DNA from: Diprion similis
Taxonomy: Eukaryota; Arthropoda; Insecta; Hymenoptera; Diprionidae
DNA: 64,000 nt
NCBI RefSeq assembly: GCF_021155765.1
Contig: NC_060117.1
Coordinates: 5,856,001 to 5,920,000 of the forward strand
Direction of reading: 5' to 3'
In this document: one piece after another, positions 1-12,603 of the stretch
Layout of the letters: every line of letters begins with the position of its first letter
How positions within the stretch are numbered: the stretch's first letter is position 1
Translations under genes and position numbers: made by a program
Notes under the pieces: generated by a model
Seen by the model: only the letters and a program-made list of their open reading frames with translations
What the model was told of the DNA's origin: nothing
Database searches by the model: none

Positions 1-143
1 ACAAGCATGAAAAAAATTTTGTATCTATTGATTTATAATGTTTTCCCAGTGAATTGAACGCTATCTACATCAGTAGTAGCACCATTGAAAATTGAAACTA
101 TATCGTCAAGTTAATTTGATAAATGGTAAGCTCATTTTCCCAG

Positions 144-252
144 AATTTTGAAAAAGTTTTGGACATATACGGTAGTTTGGTGGTAAGATCGCTTAGGCCA
201 ACAGGCAGTAAAGCCGCTGCTGAAGGTGAGTGGGAAGTTGAAAATACGTGTT
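144..252 (+). CDS. Candidate exon of an unrecognised gene
   Basis: A good acceptor (pyrimidines then CAG at 141-143) opens a frame that reads NFEKVLDIYGSLVVRS... and stays open to a stop at about 252. A consensus donor (GAAG|GTGAGT) sits at 225/226, so it could be an internal exon 144-225 or a terminal exon ending EGEWEVENTC. The exon is short and I do not recognise the protein, so this may be chance. No neighbouring exon was found in the first 143 bases. Confidence 0.25.
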
Positions 253-1033
253 GAAATTAGGGACCTTTTAAATGGGCCCCAAAACGAGTCTGCGTTGTAT
301 AACAAAGCAAAGAGGAAAGTGTGAAATGTGGTTCAAGTTTTGAGTAATACGGAGTAAGGAAAGAGAGTCGTTGGATAAAATATGGTTGTTTGGAAAAACG
401 ATGGTCCAATCGTGCTCATGTCACACCGGTAAAAGTCGCGAGTTCCACTCTCGTGCGAAATGTTCGCTACAAGTGTAACATCTCGTAGAGTTCCTACGAG
501 TATCTTGCACACGGAACTTGATACCTTGAAGCTTCAACATACATATAATACTCTGTGTGCCTACGAAGGACATGACTTAGTTCCCAGCTGCTGTGTCAAG
601 TGTGCTTAAGACTCTTATAAAGCATGGAACTTATGCTTGCGAGAAATACGAGCGGTGTATAATAGAGAATGGAGGGGTCTATTTGCATTAGGGAAAAGTT
701 CCTTGAGGTACCAGAGATATTAAATACACATTTCTATACGTGTATGTATGTGTACATGTATACTCAAGAGATAAAAGGAAGAAACTTACACAGGTATAAA
801 GTTTCTGTCTGTACTTCGTCCAAAATCCGTGAATCTTTTGGGTGAATTGATTCTGTCTAAGCCGAAACGTTTCAGACAAGAGAAATAAAACCTTTTGAAA
901 GATCTACGGTGATATTGATATTCAAGTCAAAGTTGAAATGAACAGGAATGAAATATTAATGTATGAGTTATGCGATAAAAACAATACTGAAGAAATTCAA
1001 CGATTTAAGAAAAGTTTTTTCAATTATAAACTT

Positions 1034-1066
1034 CCTAACCTAACCTAACCTAATCTAACCTAACCT
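1034..1066 (-). repeat. Interstitial telomere-like (TTAGG)n array
   Basis: Six to seven CCTAA units, one with a substitution (CTAAT), form a short array. TTAGG is the ancestral insect telomere unit. Flanks are ordinary AT-rich sequence, so this is an interstitial copy and not a chromosome end. A sister array lies at 16938-16972 in the opposite orientation. Confidence 0.85.
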
Positions 1067-2036
1067 TCAAAATGATTATAAAAATGTACAGATAAATTTG
1101 ATGGTATAAAATATCCGAAATCCTGATACGACAATTGAATAGAACGTTTGTTCAACTTGAATCCAGCGATAGCGACATAAGTCCGTAATATATTCTTCTA
1201 TTAATGAATCGCTCTTGTTACCGACATTCGTGTGTCTACTACAGTTTGAAATTCATTCGGTAAATCTGCAAAGCACAACACGCTGCGAAATAAATTTTCT
1301 GCGAACGCTGCTCAATTCGCGTGACAAAATTCAAACCCTAAATGGCGAACGTTTCTCTCTCGTTAAAATTTTGATTACTGACAGGGGCAGTTCTTGGACG
1401 ATGAAAATTGAGGTCATTAATGAATTTTATAGCAGGGGATTGCCGAAGACTCGAGGATCTTGTCAGAGATAAAAATAACGATATTAATAATTCTGAGAAG
1501 GCTGTACAACGAAAACGAAATCATGAAACTTAACGCGAGAAATGTTCGTTCTCGAGAATTCAAGTACCTAAGCAAATTAACGAAGCGAATCATAATTAAT
1601 TGAGAGCATGCGATGGATCCTTCAATAATAGTTAACAATTATTGCACATCTTGCAAGTTGGATGTTATAAAGTGTCACGGATGCTCAGAAACGTTTCTAA
1701 AAATTTCATGTTAATGAGTAAAACAGGTGATTTTTACGTCATTTATTAATCCACGTTCTCGAAAAATAAAAAAAAAATTTCAACTTTCGTTGCACATTCG
1801 ATAACCGAACAGATCATTTGAAGCACGAATATCACAAGCGTTTGATGTTATTCCATGCGATACCTGACCCAGCCCTTTGACCTCCAGTTTCTACAAGGCT
1901 TACGCCATTGAAATGCTGCACGATTGCACAATTTACAGTGGAACTGATGCCGGCTCAATTTAAGGTAACCATGATTCCGTGGAAACGTGTAATACTCTGT
2001 AATTCTGTAATCTTGTAATTGGATATCATTGATTTA

Positions 2037-2400
2037 TGGCAAATTGCGATGACGCATTAACCCGATCAAGCTGTTCAAGTAAGCGGAGAAGAAGCTCAAA
2101 CACCTCATACAGGAGTGTTTCCGAGTAAACGCCGCTGTACGTTGGATTGCCTACCCCTGAGGGGAACGAATATCGGTAACACAGACCTACGGAGTTACCG
2201 ATAGGCAGCGCGTGAGCTGCACACAACTTGGCAGCCTTGGCAGTTCCAGCTCATTCGCAATAACGTTAAACGCTTTATCTATCGGTAAGTCAGTGATTCT
2301 ATATTACCGATATTTGTGCTTCCTAGTGATAGGCAACCTAAAATACTGCGGCGTTTACTCAGAAATGTCCTCTATATCCGTTTGGTCCAATTTTTTCGTC
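2037..2400. repeat. Diverged inverted repeat
   Basis: The minus strand from about 2210 down to 2105 and the plus strand from about 2270 to 2370 read as copies of one another: both contain a CTATCGGTAA..TTACCGATATT core, then TAGGCAA, then GGCGTTTACTC. The short open frames on the two strands consequently give similar peptides. The arms are separated by a short spacer and are clearly diverged, as expected of an old fold-back element. No coding function is implied. Confidence 0.6.
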
Positions 2401-3558
2401 GTTTTCCGATCGCCACGACGTTAATACAAGCCATATTTCAGCTATTAGAGTTTGAAAAAAAGAACCCGGGCACCAGACCTTTTTATACACGTCGCAGCTG
2501 CGGAGCCTAATATGGATAAGTTAAGGGGAAAACGAGACCTGACTTGCTAACTTGGTAGAAACTGCAGTGAAACTGAACAAGGGGTACGTTAACTTCGAGT
2601 ATAATACTTAGACGGAAAGTTTTACTTTCCGCAACTTTTACCTTTCGCGGAATGTAATATTTATTAAATGAGTCTTTGAAATGTACCGGACGGATCTCTT
2701 TCTAAGATTATGTCTATTCCCCAGGTGTCGTATTCCGAACTTTCATCACTTTTGATACAGCGAAACGGTGATAGGGGTCGATGTTTTTAGGATGGATAGT
2801 GTCTTCACATGCTTTCATCGGAGGTAACATAACCTCGATATTCATTTCAGCTGTTTCAAAGTTAAAAACTCAATCATCATTATTTTTCAAAGATCCAAAT
2901 AACGTCCTGCAAACGTGAACAACCTGTTTTTGATCATCCCTGTAAAATATTCCATAGTTTCTACTCGGAATTTTTCATCCTGTGAATATTTCATCTCATT
3001 TTTCAGCAATCAACGATTTCTTATCACTCCATAAAAGAGAAGGGCGAAAAATCAATTTAACAGACCTTTGATTATCGGCTTGTTCCAATTTCCGATTATC
3101 GAGATTGTTCGAGCGTAAAATGGACGCAGAGATATTATCCAAACCGAAAACATTGTACCTACTTCACTTGTATCATAGTTTTAACCAACGATTCAATTCC
3201 AAAATAAGCCAAAATCTTTATTGTACATTCTCGTGATCCGAATCCCCTCTTGCCAGTCTCCTCGTATCGCACACACGCCATTTTACGTACACTGTCCATT
3301 TGTCAACAATCAATATCTGAATTTTTCCATTTCTAAATAAGTTTCGGATTTTTCCACAGTAAATTAATTCGCGATGATATAACGAAAAAACATCACATAT
3401 TTCGTCGAACTCTTTTGAGCAACCTTAAAATTGTTCTGTTAAAAAATAAAATTTTTTTAATATTATATCTACCGTTTCATGTGTGGAGTATCATGTGTGG
3501 ATGGATTGGAATTAAGAGAACCTCTGGCAATGAGACCTTCCGAGTCTCTGTATGCGGA

Positions 3559-3792
3559 TCAGGAAACGATTTTGCCATTGAGATAGAGGTTTGTTGGTTT
3601 TCCGTGATTGGTTCGGTGTATTCCTTTCATCGTGGGAACAGCAATCGTCCTAACGCGTCCCGGAGACCTTGCGTAAACCTGATCAGGACCAAATTGATCA
3701 TCCGGTTGATCCGGAGTAATTTCAACTCGGAAATAAGATGAAGAAGCATCGAACAGTCCAAAACTGGGCAGAACATTGCCCGCATTCATCAA
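3559..3792 (-). CDS. Small open frame of coding-like composition, unrecognised
   Basis: A 77-codon frame begins at an ATG and reads MMNAGNVLPSFGLF..., with an acidic, proline-rich centre (ITPDQPDDQFGPDQ). Its base composition is less AT-rich than its surroundings. A possible donor (CAG|GTTTAC) lies inside it, so part may be an exon. No family is recognised, there is no supporting neighbour, and repeated GATCA words inside could mean it is repeat-derived. Confidence 0.2.
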   Translation of the reverse strand: MMNAGNVLPSFGLFDASSSYFRVEITPDQPDDQFGPDQVYARSPGRVRTIAVPTMKGIHRTNHGKPTNLYLNGKIVS

Positions 3793-4199
3793 TCAATATG
3801 GCGACATATTTATAGTTATACGAACTGAATATTGGAAGAATTTTTCAGAATATTGAACGGTGTACAAAATTTACATTTCAATTTTCACTCCAAAGTCAAT
3901 CATTCAGGAACCAAAGACGTTTAAGAGATATCAACAGGGTGTAAAATTTTCAAAAAATAATTATCCGCAAGTAGACAATTTATATGAAAATTCCGCACTC
4001 GCAACTTTAAACGCACTTTTCTCAAAACGTAGTTTTTCAAAAACTCAATGCACTCTGAAAGAAAGTTTTTTCAAGCTATCCGTCTCAAATTTGGACACAA
4101 CCTTCTTCACACTGTTCTTTATCTTGTTATTAAAGTTTTTTGTTGTTTTAATCGACTACTTTTCGACCCGTTGCACTATATAGCATGATCCCTTAAAAA

Positions 4200-4530
4200 C
4201 GAAGTCTCACATGAAATTTATCCTCAAGACTTATAATTTGGGAACCGTTAAAGCTACGAACATTGCTTCTCAGACATTTTTGCAAAAAATTGAACTGCCT
4301 GATATTTCATGATCCAAATTTTTATTGTAGTTTATATAATAGTTTAGCCACTAAAACCGTTTAATGACGGATTTCCACATAAACTTGACGTTCAAGATTT
4401 ACAACTTGCGAGTCGTTGAAGCTACAAACGATGCTCTGCGAACATTTTTACAGAGGATTCAATTGTCTACAAATTTGTGGTCTGAAATCCTTCGTAAAGT
4501 TTATAATTCAACCACTAAAGATAATAAAAA
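4200..4530 (+). repeat. Diverged tandem duplication, period about 165 bp
   Basis: Two consecutive blocks (about 4200-4360 and 4370-4530) align by eye: each has CA..AA.TT.A.C.TCAAGA.TTA, then CGTT.AAGCTAC.AAC, then a GACATTTTT or GAACATTTTT word, then a run ending TTTATA. The similarity is partial and no coding role is seen. Confidence 0.4.
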
Positions 4531-5159
4531 ATTATTATTCACATAAGCTTGATTTTCGAAGATTGGTGAATTCCGTAGCATTAAATTCAGAGAAAAAAAA
4601 ATCACACCCTCCCCGTGTTATAATTTAAATAAAGAAAATTTCGAATCCCACGAGTTTCCGTTCAGAATTGAATTTAAAACATATCCTTCCTTTAGGAATT
4701 TCTTCTTTGACATGTGAAACAACGATATTCCATGTATTATATCGGATAATAAAGAAACTTCGCTTCAAAACGAAACACATCCTATTACAGGTATACCTAC
4801 AGAAGCAAGCTTTATTGTTGTACTTATCTTGGTATATGATTTATGAACGATCCCTGAATCGAATTACCTTACTTTTTTCTCAACAGCGCCAGATTTCTGC
4901 CGCTGCGGCGCTTCTGCGATCAATATATGTACATGTTCGTGTCGTGGATTCCAAGTGGGGCCAATATTGCGGAGATAGGATGCATATCGAGATATACAAG
5001 AGCTTCTCTATATATTGTGCTTTCACAGTACGTCAAGGAGGCTGCTGCTGCTGCTATTACGCGATATGGAAGCGCTTCGAGTGATCGCGAAAATCGATTC
5101 AGAGACGATTCGAGCTAAATTTGGCCATTGCCAACGGAGATCGGTAAAGCATTGGTACA

Positions 5160-5720
5160 TACAGGGTGTCCCAGCTCCAAGCGATCAAATTCATAAGGAT
5201 TATAGAGGAGACCGAACCGAGTAAATTAACTCAAAGAACATTTGGTCTCCGAAGTCGCGTTCGCGAGATACGACCGGTTAAAAAAGTCCCGCTAAGCGCC
5301 GGCATGTAGGCAACCACGCACACTAAGCGCCGGCACGTAGGCAACCGAGTACACAACTCAACGCAGATAAATTATAAAGCTATTTCCATCGCACGTCTTC
5401 GTTGTTGGGTTTAACGAAAATTCAATGTCAAAAGTGTTTTCGTTTTAAATTCGTGGATTTTAAAGCGTTAAGTTTCGTATTACTAGTCAAGCACGCATTA
5501 ACAAGACCGCTAACCGCTGCCTGCTGTGTACTCGGTTGTCTACGTGCCGGCGCTTAGTGTGCTTGGTTGCCTACATGCCGGCGCTTATTGGGACTTTTTT
5601 AACAGGTCGTATCGCGCGAACGCGACTTTGGAGACCAATTGTTCTTTGGGTTAGTTTACTCAGTTCGACCTCCTCTATAATCCCTATCAGTTTGCTTACT
5701 TAGAGCTAGGACACCCTGTA
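5160..5720. mobile_element. Fold-back element with ~190-bp inverted arms and nested short repeats
   Basis: The element starts TACAGGGTGTCC and ends GGACACCCTGTA, perfect inverses. The arms continue inward for about 190 bp on each side, including GGTCTCCGAAGTCGCG and a pair of CGCCGGCATGTAGGCAACC-type direct repeats (two per arm). The unique centre is about 170 bp. There is no open frame for a transposase, so it is a non-autonomous MITE or fold-back element. Confidence 0.85.
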
Positions 5721-8249
5721 AAGTATAAATGAACTTTGTGACGCTATTAGAGTGCTGTGAGTTTAAAGAAAAATTGAAAATCAAAGAGCAAACATGCGAA
5801 TGTCTAGAGTTTATTTACATATAATTTCGATAATGAGTATTGAATAGGTTGATAAGGTGAGTGTACCTAACAGTTATTGACCCTGACCTAATTATAAACC
5901 TTTTTCGTTTTATCTGTTTGATCCTTAGTCCTAGAATTACTAAAAGATTAATTCGGAGTGTCCAACATTTTCGGAATTGTTGGTCATCGAAAAATTGACA
6001 ATTTATAATTTTGGAAAATACAAGAGTCAATAATTGGGTCTAAATGGGTCAATAATTCGTACACTCACCTTAATGATGGAATTCGACACGAAACTTAACC
6101 CGACGCAGGAGTTGTTTACCAATTAACTAATTAATCACTATCTCATCGTGTACTTTCAGCTACTGCGCATGTATTATACAATTTTAACCCATTCGTGGTT
6201 TTTTTCACACTATAGTGTAGAATCTTGGATTTCGTTTTTTACGTTTATCTCCAGATATACTGCATATTAAATAATTATCAAGTGTATGAAATGGGCGTGA
6301 AATTTTCTGACAAAATCAATTGCCGCTATTTACTTTAAGTAATTTTTTTTTCGCAGCTCCATTCCCGAAACGAAAAATAAAATAATCATATTTTTTCACG
6401 CTGCATTTGACAAAAACTTTCTAAGTTTTCAGCTAATCGTTACGAACATAGTGAATAATAACAGAAATTGACATGGGATTAAAGAAAGTTTTATAACATT
6501 CGGTTAATCCTCAATCGGAGATTGAATTGCTTGCGAAGTTTGAACTAGTAATCTTCTCTAATGAATCAACTCACTAATGAGAAATATGGTCATGGGATGT
6601 ATAGTAATAGAGAATCTACAGCAATACTGTCCTCAAAGTTTCTCCAACTTTAATCTCTCACTTCAGACTGTATTTATATGTATATATATATCTGATGCAC
6701 AAATCGTACCAAAGGAAAAAAGTTGGCAGTTGCTCTCGAAGAGAATATTAATTAGATACGCCTGCACGGTTCCCTATAACATTGCAATACGTCCATTTTG
6801 TTTAATTAAGGGGACATTTACGGACAAAAAATCGATTGTCAATTTTCTCCATTTTTATACAATTAAAACTCTCCTTGGAATGAGGAAATTTTTAGGGGTT
6901 TAAAAACTTCAATTCTTATGAGTCTGCATACAGCCAATTTAACATAATAAACACTTTAAACTGTAAACGTTTTTTTCTTCACTTCTAATTTTTCAAAGTT
7001 GCGCGCAAGGCTTCAAAATTTTTATACGTCGTTTTTTTTTTCAAGTATTTTTCACGCATTTTCCCAAAATTCTCACCTACGATTCAGATACGCTAAATTT
7101 TGTGTTGAAAAGCTGATTTTTTCTAGGGACATTTTATGACAGTTGCAATTGGTATTGTATCGACTGCTCAATCAGACGGTAACTGTCGACCAATAAAATT
7201 CGACCTACTTGACGCACGCGCATAAGGTGGACACTTAACTCACGGACAAAAGGTATATTGTAAAAAATGTTGGGGAGAAAACGATCGCCCCAAGGGATTA
7301 CAGAGGGATGCGTATTTTAAATGAATAGTAAATTGATGTCCGATTTACATTAATAAACGGCAGATAGTCGCTACGTTTCATCACCAATATCGCGAGCGAG
7401 AATTCGTCGAAATTCGTGCGATTGTGGGACGAGAAAGAAGGAGATAAATACTCGGCGGCGATCGAGAAGAACACGAATAAAGACTTCTCGATTGAATTCA
7501 AATTTGATTTAATCGGAACGAGTTGCATTTTGCACTGATTCACTCACTTGCACATCTCGCCTCGATGTAAATCTAATTTCGGAAAAGCAACAGTATTAAG
7601 TATAAAAAATTTTATCACTCATTCATCTCATTGTCAGCAAAACCATTAAGGGGGTCATTTTAAAATTTAGGGCTTTATTATTTATAGTTTCAATAACATT
7701 TCAGAATTTTTTTTTTTTCAAGTAAAATTAACAACATAATTTACGGAATGACGCATATATAAGTAGCAAACGACCACGTTTTCTATCCACTGACGCAGAT
7801 TTCTCGGTCAACTTTTATTCAATCTACTTGAAATTTGTACACAATCTTTAAAACTTGATTATCGATTCTTAAATTTCAGTTCCAACATTTTTTTTATACA
7901 AATTTTTTGGTCTCAAGATGGATTTTTTTTTTTTTTTTTCGTTACGACATTTTACCCGAAAAAATTGTATTCAAGTCAAAAGAATTCTTCTATCTTTTAC
8001 AAGTTGGACAGTAAAGTCAGGAGATGCGGCACCCCAAAAGTCCTCTAGTTCGGATTCTTTCATTATTTATATGCTCCATGCCGTCATTTTTTTATTAATT
8101 TGAACGAAAAAATTGCAGAATAATCTTGAAACTATAAATAATAAAGACCTCAAATTCAAATTGTTCTAGATATTTTCATTTTCTTGAAAAAAAAAAAAAA
8201 AAAAAAGGACTCCAAAAAATAGGAATGATTTTGGACCGTCCAAACTATA

Positions 8250-8275
8250 CCCCCCCCCCCCCCCCCCCCCCCCCC
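8250..8275 (+). repeat. Poly(C) run, 26 bases
   Basis: An uninterrupted C run of 26 is followed by an ACCACCACC stretch. On the other strand this is a long G run that could fold into a quadruplex. Length may be unreliable in the assembly. Confidence 0.9.
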
Positions 8276-8352
8276 ACCACCACCAAAATAGCGCAGGTTC
8301 ATCTTTTTTAGTTTTTACTTTCTATATAAAAAAATAAAATGGATGCACTCAC

Positions 8353-8628
8353 TGGCTTCGTTGTTTTCAAGTTCGGGATGTTGGCAGAAAATATACGATA
8401 TCAGTAGTCTGTAGTCTTCGAGGTTTTGGACGTGTGTTTGCCTGAAAGTAAAGATCATGAAAAATAAATGAATATAACAAAATATAAATATAAATATAGA
8501 ATAAAAAATACGTACATACATATCCTCTCGAAATATGGCGAGAATTAATTTTAGACCGGACGAAATGTGAAAACACATCACTTTGAATAAATGATGCGGA
8601 ACTAGTACTTCTGGAATCAACGAGATTC
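8353..8628 (-). CDS. Candidate two-exon segment of an unrecognised gene
   Basis: On the minus strand an acceptor at 8630-8629 (pyrimidine-rich, ..TCGTAG) opens exon 8628-8520, which ends in a donor GAT AT|GTATGTA. After a 78-bp intron the acceptor TTTACTTTCAG leads exon 8441-8353, which ends at GCCA|GTGAGT. The frame is open through both exons and the codon split AT|G gives Met at the junction, producing about 65 residues: an N-terminal hydrophobic half (LVPHHLFKVMCFHIS..) and a polar half (QTHVQNLEDYRLLISYIF..). The intron is a typical insect size. No family is recognised and no further exons could be joined on either side with confidence. Confidence 0.35.
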
Positions 8629-11600
8629 CTACGATACGAAACGGAAAACCGAGGGATTTTGTTAAATCAAAGATAAAGCGACAACCGATAGTAAAATTGA
8701 AATTATTTCACGTGATTTATAATAATTTCAATCGATTTCAAATAAATTATAATAAATATAAACTCGGTAGGAATAAACTCAACGAGAATAATAATTTCTT
8801 ATTAACCGATCGACTTTTATTCACAGACGATCACGCTCGTACTGATCACTAATTCTCTTTTCACCCGGTCAAATTATAAACATACGGCGACACACGCATT
8901 GTACACAAAAGCAAACACACAGAGAAACATACACAATCGACTTTACACGACATCGAAAGTGACCTGTGACGAGCTATAATTATTACTCTTTAAAAATACG
9001 AAAATGTACTTGACGTGAAGAAATCTTGACTTGGCAAGATGTGGCTTAGGAATAAAAAAAAAAAAAAAAAAAAGTTCAAGCTGTTCAACAAGATTTATTT
9101 TTCGTCTCGACAGAATTTTTTCGTTTAAAATACATTTCGATTATTGAAACGGAATCGGAGTTTTATTACCTAAGCTAATTTTTAATAAAATTTTCTCACT
9201 TTTGTACACGATTGTACCTACGTAAACAGTGATTAAAAATTGAGGCACATAATTCAGAGCCATCACCAAATTAATATCAATAATTCGTTATATTGAGACG
9301 GCAAAAATTGAAACAATTGTCGCGCAAATTCTAATTGGATGTGAACAAATCGACTCGAGTTTTAGAAATGTCTATCGTTTTAGGCACCTAACATTATACC
9401 TTAACTTTATTTCCGATGTCAATTGCTGATATCTCGCCTTAAATAATTAGAGAGAAGAATTAAAGAAGCCTGTAGTTGCCATTTTTTTTTTCGTTTTTTC
9501 TCAAAGACAAATTCTTTGTGAAGAAAATAATTATTAAAAAAAAAAAAAAAAAAAAAAAATGGTACTCAGAGCATTTTTTAATTCTATTCTTCGATTCTAA
9601 TGAATGAAAAAACTCCTAAAATCCTGAATACGCGAGATCGTGTTTGTAGAGAAATAGAGATTTGAAGAATGATATTAATAAGCATATTTTCCCAGGGACT
9701 TCAAGGATTTCAGGATTTTGTCTCATCGTCAAATTTCGCGACGCCCTCGTTACACAGTACATACATCATATATACTTAATATACTGCATGCAGATTGCTA
9801 TACCTTTATAATACGCGTATATACTGGCAGGAAAGTTAATGAATTAATTCCCATCACGTTTCGGTGAAATTTTGATGTATGCAAACGACTCACTCTTGAT
9901 GGCTCTGCACTCTCTTCGCCGTTCTCTCTCGCCCAAAGTTGACGTATTATTATTACATCTTCTGGATGCGTAACTGCGTGAGTTATATATATATATATAT
10001 TGTTTCGAGAATGTTATTAACGTCGAAACTATTGCGAGAATTCGATTTTGATGCAACGATAAATTGATGTTTAGGAATTTTTTGGTTGAAAAAATTTATC
10101 AAAGTAATTAAATGAGATAATGGATATATAATTATAGTAAATAGTTAAATGTAGCATATTTTCTTAAAATATTCATAAAATTTCCTGAGAAGATAAATTA
10201 ATTCATGAAATTCCTTTCAGTTCTTTTGTCACGATTTTCGAAATATTTACGAAAAGCAAAAATACTGTCGTGCAAGTGTTTGAACAGATCAGACTTTTAT
10301 AATTCTTTTTCTGTAAACGGTTTAATTGTGCGAAGAAATAAAACGAAAATTCTGAAAATCAATATTGTATGGATTATGAAAAACGGGTTTTTACATCGTT
10401 CGTTAATGTCTTTTCAGCTGAACGATGCAATTTCGATTGATTGATAAGATTATACAAGGAGACTTGAAGATTAGGATTAAGGCATGAATTTGGCAGATAT
10501 CCCTGGGAAAACTGCTGAGCTTTATTTGCAAAAAATTCTTTCTGATAAAACGATTAAATAAATATTCCCTCAGCGGATTATCGCAAATATTTTCTCGATG
10601 GACCTTCATCGAGTCTCGAATGTTTTTAATAACTTTCTGCGATCTTTTGTCGGCAGTTTCGTGACCCGCAAAAATACCACCCGCGTGTACGATATTTACA
10701 TATTATTTCACCCTCGTTATTCGCATAATTTTCCGAATCTATTGAGTTGAAAATACACCGAATAATAATATTATACGCATGTATGTAAGACACACAATTC
10801 AGAGCTCAAATATAAATTATGACCAATTTTTCTGTAAACAGAAATACCTTTATACAAATTTATAATTTGTTGTTTGTAAATATGATGAACGTTGGTAATT
10901 TGAACAGAAAAAAAGTATTGAATGAAAAATGCACGATCCCCTCCACACCGGAAGTATTTTTTTTTTTTTTTTTTCTCATTACCTCAATTTATTATACCTT
11001 CCGGCTGGAAAAGGTTGGGCGGGATTTTATGCTTACGGACCCTGAACGATCGTATGACTCTGGAATGTACGAATCTGTTAGTATGTGACCCATCAAAGCG
11101 GTGGCGATAATGGGAAATCAATTACTCAGTATCTATTTGCCCTGCTAAGCCTGCTCGAGAATTAATGAATTATAGGACACAACATTTTTTTTTTTTTTTT
11201 TTTTGGATGTATAAAGTAATTTCCGAAAACTACGTGTCAAATTGAACCATGTGAGTACCATGAATGAGAATTTTTTTATTTATTGTTTAGGAAGGTTGGA
11301 TGACTTTTGGGCAGTCAAACTTCTATTGAATTTAAAAATACTGAGTTGAGAACGAAAACGTCAAAATTTTTAGGAGAGGGTGGGGCAAAGTGAGCATATT
11401 AAAATTTTTTTTATCTGAAAAAATTTGGGGGCAAAGTGGGTCCCCTGAAATTTTTTAAATAACAAGGGGTGAAATCAATCATCTGAATTTTTTTTTAAAT
11501 ATTAATTATTCGGAAATCATTTGCTCGAGTAATTGCACAGTTCATAGCGCGGAAAGTTTCAATTTGTGCTTTACTCTCAACTCGTCGAAGTCGAATAATT

Positions 11601-11849
11601 TTCTAAACTTGAATTTATGATTACTTTTTCTTAAGAAAGCTAGATAATAATTAAAGATAATTTTTCATATGAAAACAAAACATTTTATTCTGATTTTAGG
11701 CATTATTTTTTTAAGGGGCTCACTTTGCCCCATTCTCATCTGTACATTTTTTTTAGAATCACTTTATTGTCACGCAAGCATAAAATCATCGCCACGGTTG
11801 AAATCTGATAGAGTCTGAGTATCTGTAATGCAAATGTAAACAAGTATCT

Positions 11850-12102
11850 GCATGGAACATTTTTTTTTCATTGCCGAACACGTGCTAAGACAGCGTGCGG
11901 ATCCTTCGCTTGAACTGTTCAACCTAAAGTTCCGCATAAACCAGACCCTTATACTGTAAGCCCATGGCAAACAGCGAGAGCGTGAGGATCTTAAGGTGAC
12001 GGAAGATACTTTCGTGGACAAAGATCTTAACCATCCGATAGTAGAAGGAATATTGAATATGTTAAATCGTGCAGATGAATATTTAGGTGAACGCCAATAT
12101 TA
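11850..12102 (+). pseudogene. Broken coding-like fragment, unrecognised
   Basis: One plus-strand frame reads FFFIAEHVLRQRADPSLELF... to a TAA near 11958 and then continues in the same frame as AHGKQREREDLKVTEDTF... to a stop at about 12102. Codon choice and charge pattern look like real protein and differ from the AT-rich flanks. The internal stop cannot be removed by an intron, because only about 20 bases separate the nearest GT and AG. It looks like a decayed exon or processed pseudogene. Parent family not recognised. Confidence 0.3.
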
Positions 12103-12155
12103 ATATTCATTACATGCACGAAAATTGGCTGCAACGTAAGTTTGGTTGATTACAT

Positions 12156-12603
12156 GAGTAGAGAAGAAGATTCTGGATACAGATCCCGATACCGACATTT
12201 TACCGACCGAAATGAGGCCGGTTCTTAATACAGATCCCGATACCGACATTTTACCGACCGAAGTAAGGCTAGTTCTGGATACAGATCCCGATACCGACAT
12301 ATTACCGACCGAAATAGGGCCGGTTCTGGATACAGATCCCGATACCGACATTTTTAACCACTTCACATTTCAGACACAAACTTTTTTATTTGCATGGGGG
12401 CTATCCCCACTTTGAATAACTTTCTTGACCGTCGGGAAAAATTCTCACCTTTTTTTTATCCTGGATAAGTTAACCGGAGTGGTTATAACCCCCACCACAA
12501 AAGTGGTTTGTGTCTGAACTGTGAAGCGGTTGCAAATGTCGGTAAAATGCCGGTATCGGGATCTGTATCCAGAACCAGCCTTACTCCTGTACTTACATGT
12601 AGA
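12156..12603. mobile_element. Fold-back element carrying a 51-bp minisatellite
   Basis: The left arm contains four tandem copies of a 51-bp unit (CAGATCCCGATACCGACATT..), starting near 12181, 12232, 12283 and 12334. The right arm (about 12535-12603) has one copy in inverse orientation. Next to the repeats CACTTCACATTTCAGACACAAAC on the left pairs with GTTTGTGTCTGAACTGTGAAG on the right. Because 51 is a multiple of three, both strands stay open and produce repetitive peptides that are not evidence of a gene. Confidence 0.8.

Larger units (their letters stand above)
1..8352. other. Long non-coding stretch, left edge
   Basis: No gene is recognised here. The stretch is AT-rich with many short open frames that lack splice or composition support. 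It holds two weak exon candidates (144-252 + and 3792-3559 -), a CCTAA array at 1034-1066, inverted repeats at about 2037-2400 and 5160-5720, a diverged tandem duplication near 4200-4530, and homopolymer runs including 26 C at 8250-8275. It could be a very long intron of a gene whose exons lie outside, or plain intergenic DNA. Confidence 0.6.

Noticed and set aside
5015-5224. Frame with a run of leucines (RRLLLLLLRDMEALR)
   Set aside because: It derives from a CTG/GCTGCTGCTG stretch and the left end of the fold-back element at 5160-5720.
12100-12366. Repetitive open frames on both strands (MSVSGSVSR-type and DTDPDTDILPTE-type repeats)
   Set aside because: They arise from a 51-bp minisatellite whose period is a multiple of three.
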